From Candidatus Zixiibacteriota bacterium (GTDB taxonomy: Bacteria > Zixibacteria > MSB-5A5 > GN15 > JAAZOE01), in the NCBI GenBank assembly GCA_036480375.1, contig JAZGGI010000050.1, positions 55,941-119,940 on the forward strand: DNA of 64,000 nt. The letters are read 5' to 3'. Of the stretch, positions 32,683-41,340 are shown piece after piece. Made by a program: the position numbers and the translations under genes. Positions within the stretch are counted from its first letter, which is position 1. Every line of letters starts with the position of its first letter. The notes below the pieces were generated by a model, which worked only from the letters and a program-made list of their open reading frames with translations, was not told the origin of the DNA and did not search any database.

Positions 32683-35600
32683 ACGGTTTAAAATTCCGCT
32701 TTTCGGGATTGTCTTTATTCTCCTGGTACTGACAACCGGAGTTATCCTTCTATACAAATCGCATATTCTCGAAAATTGGGTTAACCGATATCTTACCGAA
32801 AAACTGGCCGAACAATATGGTCTCGAGGTCAATATTGAAGAGATCGACGGTTCATTCGTCACCGGTTTCCGTCTCCAAAACGTTCTGGTAAATCATCGCA
32901 GTGGGGATGAGACTGTTCCGATAGCCTTGATACCGGCGCTTTCAATGAAATATGATATTTCAAATTTATGGAATCGCCGCTGGATTATCGATAGTCTGTC
33001 TCTCGAAAAACCGCAGGTATATTTAAAAAAAGATGATAACGGCAGATGGATTTTGCCCAACCTGAAAGGAAACGGTGAGAATAAAATCTTTCTGCCCGCC
33101 TGGGAGATAGGTTATCTCGCGATATCCCGGGCCGAAATTGCTCTTACTTTGTCCGAAAAAAAGATAATATGGACCGATGTCGATCTACAGGCGTCTATTA
33201 AATCGGAAGAAGGTACAATCGCCGTTAAAGCCGATACGCTGCGAATGAATTGCGATGATCGCCGTTATCGAATTAAATTCGCGACAGGGGTTGCTACTAT
33301 ATTTAAAAAACAGGTTGCCATTCAGAATGCTCTATTAGTAGGTGATTCTTCCGAGTTTAAGTTTTCAATGGTGTATGAAAACGACGGCGGCACCTGGCTG
33401 GAAGCGACTATCGATGAATCCCGAATTCGCCTCGAAGATATAGTTTCGCTCTTGAGTGATGCCGATATCGATGGCGATATTAATCTCTCCGGCTCAATAT
33501 ATCATCAGGCGGGCAAAACCGGGGGAGATGTTCTTATCTCCGGCATCTTCAAAGACAGAAGCTTTGATTCATTACATACTCGTTTTCAAATTCAAGACAA
33601 AGTCTTATTTCTTGATACTTTGTACGGCCTTATCCTGAACGGATGCGCCGTATCCGGATTCGGTAATATCGATTTCGGATCGGCTCCGTCCGGGTATTTT
33701 CTTTCGGCTGAGATTGACTCTTTTGATTTGAATAATCTCGTTTTTGGTTCTTTCACATCAAATCTTAACGGACAGTTGAAAATTAACGGTCGCGGTCTCC
33801 AGTCGCAAACCATGATAATGGATGTAGATCTTGACCTGGATGAATCGTATTTCGATATATATCACTTTCATAAAGCACGCGGCCAGATGACATTGACCAG
33901 GTCGGGTTTATATTTTTATCCCGAATTTCTTTTCAAATATTATGACAATGAATTCTGGTGCGCTGGAGAAATCGATTATAAGGGCGATATCAATGTAAAT
34001 GCGCACTCAGAATTTTCAGATCTTTCAAATTTCACCCATCAGACATTCATCGATCTTCCGGCCGGAACGGCCAGGGCTGAATACACTTTCACCGGCCCGG
34101 TTAGGGATCCCAATTTAAACGGCAGCTTCACCTCCGATTCATTATGGCTTTATGGTTTTTATTCCAATGATTTCACGGCGGATTTTGATATTACCAGTTT
34201 TATCTATGGCAAACGAGGTCCCATAAGTATAAAAAGCGCTAATGGTGACGCGTGGGCATTTCCCTTCGACAGCCTGACCGCCGAAATGGTTTTGGACAGC
34301 AACATCCTTCTTATCGACTCGGTTTGGGTAAAAAATTATTTCTCTGAGATTTCAGGCCAAGGCAATCTCGATTTTTTGAGTTATCCTCAAAATCTTGCTC
34401 TAGAGCGACTAACTTTTGAAGTTGCCGGACGAAATTTCCGGTCAAACGATCCTCAGGAGATACTTGTCGATTCCGCGGGGTTTATCTTCAATGAATTTCA
34501 AATTCGAGGCTCCGACGGAGCCATCGAATTTGACGGCCGGGCGGATTACGATGAAACTCTCGATTTAAGCTGGGCCATCGATAAAGTCTCCATCGCTCCC
34601 TGGGTGCGCATGTTTGACGACAGCCTTGATGTATCAGGAAAATTATCATCACAGGGGACGGTCTCCGGAAAATTCCTTAATCCAAAATTCAGCCTGACCG
34701 CTGATTTGGATTCGCTGACATATCGCGGATTACATCTTGGCCAACTCAAATCATTTTTGAATTATTATGATTCTCTCTTATATATAGATTCCGCCTTTTT
34801 ATATTCCGAGGAAGGCGTTTATTCGGCCTCCGGAGAATTCCCGATCAATCTGGCCCTATCTTCCGAAAATATCCCGTTTGACGACCGCGAGCAGAATATA
34901 AATATTCACGCCAGAGATAGAAGACTCGATTTAGCGGCCTTTGTCATGGAATCGGTCGAATATATAACCGGCGACTTCTCGGCCGATTTTATTTTATCCG
35001 GAAAACCAACCCAGCCTCATTTGAACGGTACCAGTTCATTGAAAAATGGAATCGTTAAACTAATTGATTTGCAAGACAAGCTCGACAGCGTTGATATCGA
35101 TCTTGAAATGTCAGACAAATTAATAAATGTAGTGCATGGAAAAGCAAACATCATTAACAAGGGTAAAAACAAAAACGGTGTAATTTTGGCTAACGGTTCC
35201 ATAACGGTCAATGATATAAACAACTTTACCTATGATTTAAACGTCCGCTGCCTCGATATTCCAATTAACTATGAGATGGGAGAATTTACCGGTTACATTG
35301 GGGAAGCAGGGTTTACGGTTACCGGCTCAACGCCGCCCCTGGTCAGAACCGATTCGACCTGGTCGATTCTAATAAATTCTGCCGAATACGGCGAGAGCTT
35401 CGAAGAAGAATCAGGCTTCAATATTCTAACCGCCCTCGAATCCGATAAATCCTGGGACCTGGATTTAATAGTTGAATTCCCGGCCAACTTCTGGGTAAAA
35501 AACAGTGACATCAACGCTGAGTTTTCAGGCAACCTGAATATCGTGCGTCAATCAGGAATATACAATTTTCTTGGGAATCTGGAAGTAATTCGAGGGAAAA

Positions 35601-36214
35601 TATATCTCTACGATAAAACCTATCGCATGACTCCGGGGGGGCAGATAATTTATGATAATATTGGTGAGCTCAATCCCAAACTTAATTTCGAAATTTCAAC
35701 TCGTATCCGAACTCAACCGCGTTATACAGGTTTCGAAACGGAGGAGAGCTATTCGTATGAGCTAAAACTGCAAGTCGGCGGCGATCTCGAAAATCCTATT
35801 TTTACTCCTGCCGGCGAAACCCCTATATCCAGTGAAAATATCCTGCCCTCGATTATCGCCAATGCTGATGTTGGCGCTGAAAAAACGGGAAGTAATTTAT
35901 CCGACAGGATCACTCTTGGTGGAGTAGGACTTTTAGCTAATCAAATGTCAAGGATCGGAACCCGTTCCCTGGGCGTGGAAACATTTGAAATCAACCCGAA
36001 CTATCGCGGAGGCTTTGACCCTTCCGGGACGCAAATCATAATCGGAACCTATATGCTTCCCAATCTTTATATTTCCGGAAGCAGCTATTTTGATGTCAAT
36101 CGGGGACAGGAATTCGGCGCTGAGATCAGACTGGGACGCAATTACCTTCTTGAAGGCCGCCGCGATGAAGCAAACCTTTATCATTTCACGTTCAAGATTC
36201 ACTGGGAATACTGA
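32675..36214 (+). CDS. tamB: TamB / AsmA-like envelope protein (DUF490)
   Basis: The protein has 1179 residues. One N-terminal membrane anchor (about 8-27, FGIVFILLVLTTGVILLY) is followed by a very long run of beta-strand repeats, and the C-terminal 350 residues are the TamB/DUF490 domain with GNLEVIRGKIYLYDK and the final PNLYISGSSYFDVNRGQEFG block. TamB proteins span the periplasm and work with an Omp85 barrel in lipid transport or outer-membrane protein assembly (established). The barrel gene overlaps its stop by one base (TGATG), confirming the classic tamB-tamA/bamA pair. The upstream CMD-like gene overlaps its start by eight bases. Confidence 0.92.
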   Translation: MRKRFKIPLFGIVFILLVLTTGVILLYKSHILENWVNRYLTEKLAEQYGLEVNIEEIDGSFVTGFRLQNVLVNHRSGDETVPIALIPALSMKYDISNLWNRRWIIDSLSLEKPQVYLKKDDNGRWILPNLKGNGENKIFLPAWEIGYLAISRAEIALTLSEKKIIWTDVDLQASIKSEEGTIAVKADTLRMNCDDRRYRIKFATGVATIFKKQVAIQNALLVGDSSEFKFSMVYENDGGTWLEATIDESRIRLEDIVSLLSDADIDGDINLSGSIYHQAGKTGGDVLISGIFKDRSFDSLHTRFQIQDKVLFLDTLYGLILNGCAVSGFGNIDFGSAPSGYFLSAEIDSFDLNNLVFGSFTSNLNGQLKINGRGLQSQTMIMDVDLDLDESYFDIYHFHKARGQMTLTRSGLYFYPEFLFKYYDNEFWCAGEIDYKGDINVNAHSEFSDLSNFTHQTFIDLPAGTARAEYTFTGPVRDPNLNGSFTSDSLWLYGFYSNDFTADFDITSFIYGKRGPISIKSANGDAWAFPFDSLTAEMVLDSNILLIDSVWVKNYFSEISGQGNLDFLSYPQNLALERLTFEVAGRNFRSNDPQEILVDSAGFIFNEFQIRGSDGAIEFDGRADYDETLDLSWAIDKVSIAPWVRMFDDSLDVSGKLSSQGTVSGKFLNPKFSLTADLDSLTYRGLHLGQLKSFLNYYDSLLYIDSAFLYSEEGVYSASGEFPINLALSSENIPFDDREQNINIHARDRRLDLAAFVMESVEYITGDFSADFILSGKPTQPHLNGTSSLKNGIVKLIDLQDKLDSVDIDLEMSDKLINVVHGKANIINKGKNKNGVILANGSITVNDINNFTYDLNVRCLDIPINYEMGEFTGYIGEAGFTVTGSTPPLVRTDSTWSILINSAEYGESFEEESGFNILTALESDKSWDLDLIVEFPANFWVKNSDINAEFSGNLNIVRQSGIYNFLGNLEVIRGKIYLYDKTYRMTPGGQIIYDNIGELNPKLNFEISTRIRTQPRYTGFETEESYSYELKLQVGGDLENPIFTPAGETPISSENILPSIIANADVGAEKTGSNLSDRITLGGVGLLANQMSRIGTRSLGVETFEINPNYRGGFDPSGTQIIIGTYMLPNLYISGSSYFDVNRGQEFGAEIRLGRNYLLEGRRDEANLYHFTFKIHWEY

Positions 36215-38163
36215 TGCGTAGCCGTTTTCGATATATGATTGTTACACTGTTGGTTTTTACGGCATCGTTAACGCTCGGGTATACAATAACGCAAGCTCAG
36301 AGCCTGTCCAAAGAAGATCGGCTCTTTCAGTCCTGGCTGGCGGATAATCCATACATTTCGGATATAATCGTCGATGGTAATCAGTTTTTCTCAGATTCAA
36401 AAATTCGCTCCAAATTATTTTCACGCAAAAATACATTCTGGCAAGCCCTGAAATCCGGCTCTCGAAATCGAATTTTGCGCTATACAATCAATCGCGATAC
36501 TCTTGAGATAAAGTATCTCTATTACCGTGAAGGATATCTTAACGTCGGCGTAGATGAATCAATTGAGATGAATACCAGCGACTCCGGCGCTATCATTCAT
36601 ATTAATATTAACGAGGGCAACCGCTTTATCGTCGGTCGCGTTAATTTTCAGGCTAATGATAGTCTGACTTTTTTCGGTGAATTGAGAAATATCGCCAATC
36701 GTTTCCGGACCGGAAATCCCGTCGATCCGATTAAGTTAAACGAAATGGTATTCGATCTGAAAACCGGCTTCGCAAATAACGGCTACCCATACGCAATTAT
36801 CGAAACCGCTGTTGATTCCAGCGCCGGTCCGCAAAACACTAATATATCTATCACGGCCAATGAAGGCCACCTGGTTCGTTTCGGCGACGTCCTCTTCGAT
36901 AATTTATACTATTACTCGTCCGACCTTGCCGCCCGAGAGATCGCCTTCAAGAAAGGCGAAATATACAGTCGAGAAAAAATACTGGAATCCCAGAAGCGAT
37001 TATACTCAACCGGCCTTTTTAATTCCATCAGTTTGGATTTCGTCCAACAACTGCCCGATTCGCAAAGAGCTGTCGATAGTCTTAATCCCGATTTCCGTTT
37101 TTCCGCTGTGGAAAGAAAATCGCATTATATAACGGTTAAAACCGGCGCCAGTCAGGACTCACTTCGGGATTTAACCTGGGATTTTTCCGCCGCATGGGGA
37201 AAACGAAATATTTTCAAATCCCGCCGTTTTGAATTTTCAATTACTTCCCGTTTTGTAATCTTTACTGACTGGCGCGTTATTCTGCACAGATATCAAACGC
37301 GATTCACAGAACCTCGGTTTTTGGGTCTGCGCCTGCCGCTGACACTGACGGCCCGTTTCGAGCCGGGGGTACGCTCACAACTACAGCCTTATCGAGTGCA
37401 AACCTGGCTTCTTGCCTTATCGACTCGCAAAGAATGGTCCGAGCAATTGTTCGCCGTAATTTCCGGGGAATATGAAAGCGTTAATATCTACGGAGTTTCC
37501 AAGGATCAGGTCGGAGCCATCAGGCGGGAAGAAAATATCTCTATCCGGCGCAAGCTTACCTTCATTCTCGTTCGCGACACCCGCCTTGATAAATTTGTAC
37601 CCAAACAAGGCTCCTTCACGACCTACTATGCTCAATACGTCGGCGGAATATTGAGTGGAGACGATAGCTTTTTAAAGCTCGAGTTTTCATGGGCCCGCTA
37701 CCAGCGAGCCATCGGCTCCTTTATCTATGCTACTCGGATAAAAGGCGGCTGGGTTAAGGAAATGGGAAAATCAACGGAAGTTCCAACTAACGATAGATTT
37801 TATCTGGGCGGGGCCAATACCATCCGAGGATTCCGGGAAAATATAATCGGACCACGAATCGATCATGAAGACTATCAATTTGAAGATAGTACAAATATCG
37901 GCGCCAATTCCTATTTGATTTTTAATCAGGAAATGCGTTTTCCGATTCTGGGTAAATTCTGGGGTTCGGTTTTTGCCGATATCGGTAATGGCTGGGGATC
38001 ATTTTCAGATTTCGATCCCGATGATCTTTTATTCGCTTACGGCACCGGGTTTCAATATTTATCCCCGGCCGGCCCTCTCCGTCTCGATTACGCTCATCGC
38101 CTCGGAAACGGCGTGTACGCGGAGGATAGCCGCTGGCATATTACCATTCTGTATGCCTTTTAA
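36214..38163 (+). CDS. Omp85 family outer-membrane assembly protein (TamA/BamA-like)
   Basis: The protein has 649 residues. A signal peptide (about 1-30) is followed by POTRA-type domains (about 40-300; for example FSDSKIRSKLFSRKNTFW and LRYTINRDTLEIKYLYYREG) and a 16-strand D15 barrel (about 310-649). The loop-6 signature appears as RFYLGGANTIRGFRE with the IRGF tetrad, and the last strand WHITILYAF ends in the aromatic residue required for insertion. It is translationally coupled to tamB, which favours TamA over BamA; about three POTRA units also fit. It acts in the outer membrane to insert or translocate proteins. Confidence 0.9.
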   Translation: MRSRFRYMIVTLLVFTASLTLGYTITQAQSLSKEDRLFQSWLADNPYISDIIVDGNQFFSDSKIRSKLFSRKNTFWQALKSGSRNRILRYTINRDTLEIKYLYYREGYLNVGVDESIEMNTSDSGAIIHININEGNRFIVGRVNFQANDSLTFFGELRNIANRFRTGNPVDPIKLNEMVFDLKTGFANNGYPYAIIETAVDSSAGPQNTNISITANEGHLVRFGDVLFDNLYYYSSDLAAREIAFKKGEIYSREKILESQKRLYSTGLFNSISLDFVQQLPDSQRAVDSLNPDFRFSAVERKSHYITVKTGASQDSLRDLTWDFSAAWGKRNIFKSRRFEFSITSRFVIFTDWRVILHRYQTRFTEPRFLGLRLPLTLTARFEPGVRSQLQPYRVQTWLLALSTRKEWSEQLFAVISGEYESVNIYGVSKDQVGAIRREENISIRRKLTFILVRDTRLDKFVPKQGSFTTYYAQYVGGILSGDDSFLKLEFSWARYQRAIGSFIYATRIKGGWVKEMGKSTEVPTNDRFYLGGANTIRGFRENIIGPRIDHEDYQFEDSTNIGANSYLIFNQEMRFPILGKFWGSVFADIGNGWGSFSDFDPDDLLFAYGTGFQYLSPAGPLRLDYAHRLGNGVYAEDSRWHITILYAF

Positions 38164-38182
38164 TTTAATTAAACAAGATGGA

Positions 38183-38211
38183 TTGACAAGTCCTTCGATT
38201 TGTGCTATAAT
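38183..38211 (+). promoter_or_regulatory. Full-consensus sigma70 promoter of iscS
   Basis: A perfect TTGACA (38183-38188), a 17-base spacer and a perfect TATAAT (38206-38211), 43 bases before the ATG at 38255. No Rrf2/IscR gene or clear IscR site is seen beside it. Confidence 0.88.
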
Positions 38212-38254
38212 TTTTCTTGAAATTGCGTAAACTATGTATTGAGGTCTGATAAGT

Positions 38255-39421
38255 ATGGAAACAATATATCTTGATTATAACAGCACTACTCCGGTGCATG
38301 AAGATGTCATTGCTCTCATGCAAAAACATATGATAGAAACTTACGGTAATCCATCATCAGTGCATAGATTAGGGCAAAAGGCCAAAGTATTAATGGAGGA
38401 GGCGCGCGAAAAAATCGCGAGTCTTTTGGGCGCTGAGGCATCTGAGATTTATTTTACATCCGGAGGCACTGAAGCTGATAATATCGCCTTAAAAGGCGCC
38501 GCCTATGCGGGTCAGAAAAAAGGCAATCATCTAATTACCTCTCAAATAGAACATCATGCCGTTTTGGAATCCGGACATTTTCTGGCAAAGAATGGCTTCG
38601 AAGTAACCTATCTGGGATGCGACAACGAAGGCATTATCTCGGTAGAAGAACTTAAGAATTCACTCAAGCCGGAAACAACGATAGTCTCTGTCATGATGAT
38701 CAACAATGAAACCGGCGTCATCCAACCAATTAAAGAAATGGCGGCAATCTGCCGCCAGGCTGGTGTGCTGTTTCATACCGACGCCGTTCAGGCCGTCGGC
38801 AAAATCCCGGTCAATGTCAAAGACCTGGGCATGGATATGCTTTCTCTATCGGGTCACAAAATATACGGACCCAAGGGAATCGGCGCTCTTTATGTCCGCA
38901 AAGGATTGCGCCTAACACCCCTGGTTCATGGCGGCGCACATGAAAAACGTAAACGGGCCGGCACCGAAAATTTGATTTCCATTATAGGTTTGGCCAAAGC
39001 GATGGGACTGGCCGTAGCCAAGATGGACAAAGAATATGCGCGCATGAAAGAACTAAGCGATTATTTCATAAAAGAAGTTCAGGCGAAAGTTCCCGAAGTT
39101 TATCTTAACGGTTCTTATGAAAATCGGGTTCCTTCAACGGTTAATCTGTCCTTCAAAGGCGTTGAAGGCGAAGCCATTATTTTATCATTAGATATTAAGG
39201 GTATTGCCGTGTCTTCAGGATCGGCTTGCACTTCCGGCACACTGGAAGCGTCTCATGTCCTTCAGGCGATGAGAGTGGATACGCTTCTTGCCCAGGGTTC
39301 TATTCGTTTTTCGATGGGAAGACAGACAACCAAAGAGCAGCTTGAATACACCGCCTCGGTTCTCCCGGAAATTATCGAACGGCTCAGGTCTATGTCGGCT
39401 GCCTATCAAAAACCAGCGTAG
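38255..39421 (+). CDS. iscS: Cysteine desulfurase, IscS/NifS family
   Basis: This PLP enzyme takes sulfur from cysteine as a persulfide for Fe-S clusters and thiolation. Its 388 residues fit the group I family. Seen: YLDYNSTTPVH at the N-terminus; the substrate-contact His of HHAVLE; the PLP lysine in SGHKIYGPKGIGALY (near residue 208); and the persulfide cysteine in SSGSACTSG (near residue 330) on a long loop, as in IscS rather than SufS. The mnmA gene follows 37 bases later; IscS-to-MnmA sulfur relay for 2-thiouridine in tRNA is established biochemistry, so the pair is likely one operon. No iscU/iscA genes follow. Confidence 0.95.
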   Translation: METIYLDYNSTTPVHEDVIALMQKHMIETYGNPSSVHRLGQKAKVLMEEAREKIASLLGAEASEIYFTSGGTEADNIALKGAAYAGQKKGNHLITSQIEHHAVLESGHFLAKNGFEVTYLGCDNEGIISVEELKNSLKPETTIVSVMMINNETGVIQPIKEMAAICRQAGVLFHTDAVQAVGKIPVNVKDLGMDMLSLSGHKIYGPKGIGALYVRKGLRLTPLVHGGAHEKRKRAGTENLISIIGLAKAMGLAVAKMDKEYARMKELSDYFIKEVQAKVPEVYLNGSYENRVPSTVNLSFKGVEGEAIILSLDIKGIAVSSGSACTSGTLEASHVLQAMRVDTLLAQGSIRFSMGRQTTKEQLEYTASVLPEIIERLRSMSAAYQKPA

Positions 39422-39458
39422 GATTATTATTAATTGGTGATCTCTTTTTTATTTTCTT

Positions 39459-40565
39459 ATGAGCCGGAACAATCACAATAAGTCCGTTATGGTCGCTATG
39501 TCGGGCGGCGTCGATAGCTCGGTTGCCCTTTATTTGCTTAAGGAACAAGGATATCAGGTCTCCGGCGCGACCATGAAACTCTGGGATTATTCCGAAGTTG
39601 GAGGCGCCGAACAGGCTCGCTCTTCAGGCGGATGCTGCGATTTGGATGCCATTAACAATGCCCGCAATGTCTGCCAGTCTCTTGATGTGCCGCACTATGT
39701 TCTTGATTTTAGCAATGAATTCAAAGAGATCGTAATTGAAAATTTTGTACACGAATACAGGCATGGCCGCACTCCCAATCCATGCGTATTATGCAACACT
39801 GAAATTAAATGGGATATGTTTTTGAAACGCGCCCGGGAGGTCGGATGCGAATATATGGCCACTGGACATTACGCCCAAATTGAATATAATGATGAACAAA
39901 ATAGATTCATGATTCGCCGAGGAAAAACCACCAGCCGCGATCAAGCCTACGCTTTATGGGGTATTTCCCAGGAAGCCCTCTCACGAACGATTCTGCCTCT
40001 GGGAGAGCTTCAAAAATCAGACACGCGCCGCATCGCCATGGAAGCCGGACTCAAAACCGCCGAAACGGTCGAAAGCATGGAGATTTGTTTTGTGGCCGAC
40101 GATAATTACGAAAGATTCATCCGGGAGTGGACCGGCGAGAATATCCCCCCCGGTGATATCGTGGATCCGTCCGGGAAAATTCTGGGACAACATAAGGGCA
40201 TTCCGTTTTATACAATCGGACAAAGAAAGGGTTTGTGTATTACACATGATCACCCTTTGTATGTCAATAAAATTGACGTTGAAAATAATCGCATACATGT
40301 TTGTGATGGCACCGATCTATTATCAAAGGAACTTATCGCGTCCAATATTAACTGGGTCTCGATCCCGCCTCAGAGCGAACCATTCCGGGGTTTTGTACAG
40401 ATTCGTTACCAGCATATAGCTCAACCGGCGACTGTTTTCCCCGAAGAAGACGGCCGTTTGAAGATAGTTTTCGATGAACCCCAGCGGGCGATTACCCCCG
40501 GGCAATCGGCCGTAATATTTGACGACGATACTCTCCTGGCCGGCAGTTTCATCGAAAGCCGCTAA
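39459..40565 (+). CDS. mnmA: tRNA-specific 2-thiouridylase MnmA
   Basis: The protein has 368 residues and makes s2U34 in the wobble position of tRNAs for Lys, Glu and Gln, using ATP and sulfur from IscS. The PP-loop AMSGGVDSSVA is near the N-terminus. The first catalytic cysteine is in TPNPCVLCNTEIKW and the second in SMEICFVAD. The C-terminal beta domain contains YTIGQRKGL, HPLYV and ITPGQSAVIFD, all family hallmarks. It lies directly after iscS, its natural sulfur donor. No strong ribosome binding site is visible ahead of the ATG; an A/T-rich leader with TCTTT precedes it. Confidence 0.96.
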   Translation: MSRNNHNKSVMVAMSGGVDSSVALYLLKEQGYQVSGATMKLWDYSEVGGAEQARSSGGCCDLDAINNARNVCQSLDVPHYVLDFSNEFKEIVIENFVHEYRHGRTPNPCVLCNTEIKWDMFLKRAREVGCEYMATGHYAQIEYNDEQNRFMIRRGKTTSRDQAYALWGISQEALSRTILPLGELQKSDTRRIAMEAGLKTAETVESMEICFVADDNYERFIREWTGENIPPGDIVDPSGKILGQHKGIPFYTIGQRKGLCITHDHPLYVNKIDVENNRIHVCDGTDLLSKELIASNINWVSIPPQSEPFRGFVQIRYQHIAQPATVFPEEDGRLKIVFDEPQRAITPGQSAVIFDDDTLLAGSFIESR

Positions 40566-40649
40566 TTCTTATTATTATTTGTTGTTGATTTCCCCGAAAG
40601 CTTAATATTTTTTTGTATTATCAATTTTGATAAAAATCAGGAGGGAATT

Positions 40650-41333
40650 ATGCTTACTCTTACTTTTTATGGGCATTCATGCGTCATGGCCGACGACGGC
40701 AAACAAAAAATCATAATCGATCCTTTCATCACCGATAATCCACAGGCAAAGATCAAAGCTGACGATATCGACGTTGACTATATCCTCGCCACTCACGGCC
40801 ACGGCGACCATCTGGGAGATGCCGTCGAAATTTCCAAGCGTTGCAGTGCCACTATCATTGCGCCTAATGAACTGGCCACCTGGGTCTCTCAAAAAGGTGC
40901 CTTGGCGCATAACATGCATATCGGGGGAGCCTATAATTTTGAGTTTGGCCGCGTCAAACTCACTATCGCTCATCACGGTTCCGGCGCCGGGGAGAGCGGC
41001 CTGGAATATACCGGTAATCCCTGCGGTTTTGTCTTTACTATGGGCGGCACTACCGTTTACCATGCCGGCGATACGGGATTATTTCTCGACATGAAACTCA
41101 TTGGCGAGATGAACGATATCGATGTTATGTTTCTGCCGATCGGCGATAATTTTACGATGGGCGTTGACGACGCCGTTAAGGCCGTTGAATTTGTCAAGCC
41201 GAAAAAGGTCATCCCAATACATTTTGGTACCTGGGATATAATCAATGCCGACCCTGAAGAATTTAAAAAGAAACTTGAAGGCAGCGGTGTAGAAGTTATA
41301 ATAATGAAACCGAACGATTCTATCGAGGTGTAA
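40650..41333 (+). CDS. Metal-dependent hydrolase, UPF0173 (metallo-beta-lactamase fold)
   Basis: The protein has 227 residues and is cytoplasmic. The metal-binding set of the beta-lactamase fold is seen: THGHGDHLG (HXHXDH, near residue 50), HAGDTGLF with the bridging Asp (near 138) and PIHFGTWD with the final His (near 190). This matches the UPF0173 proteins close to UlaG. The true substrate is unknown for most members. AGGAGG sits six bases before the ATG. The AsmA-like gene follows after seven bases, so they form an operon. Confidence 0.9.
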   Translation: MLTLTFYGHSCVMADDGKQKIIIDPFITDNPQAKIKADDIDVDYILATHGHGDHLGDAVEISKRCSATIIAPNELATWVSQKGALAHNMHIGGAYNFEFGRVKLTIAHHGSGAGESGLEYTGNPCGFVFTMGGTTVYHAGDTGLFLDMKLIGEMNDIDVMFLPIGDNFTMGVDDAVKAVEFVKPKKVIPIHFGTWDIINADPEEFKKKLEGSGVEVIIMKPNDSIEV

Positions 41334-41340
41334 GGGCAAC

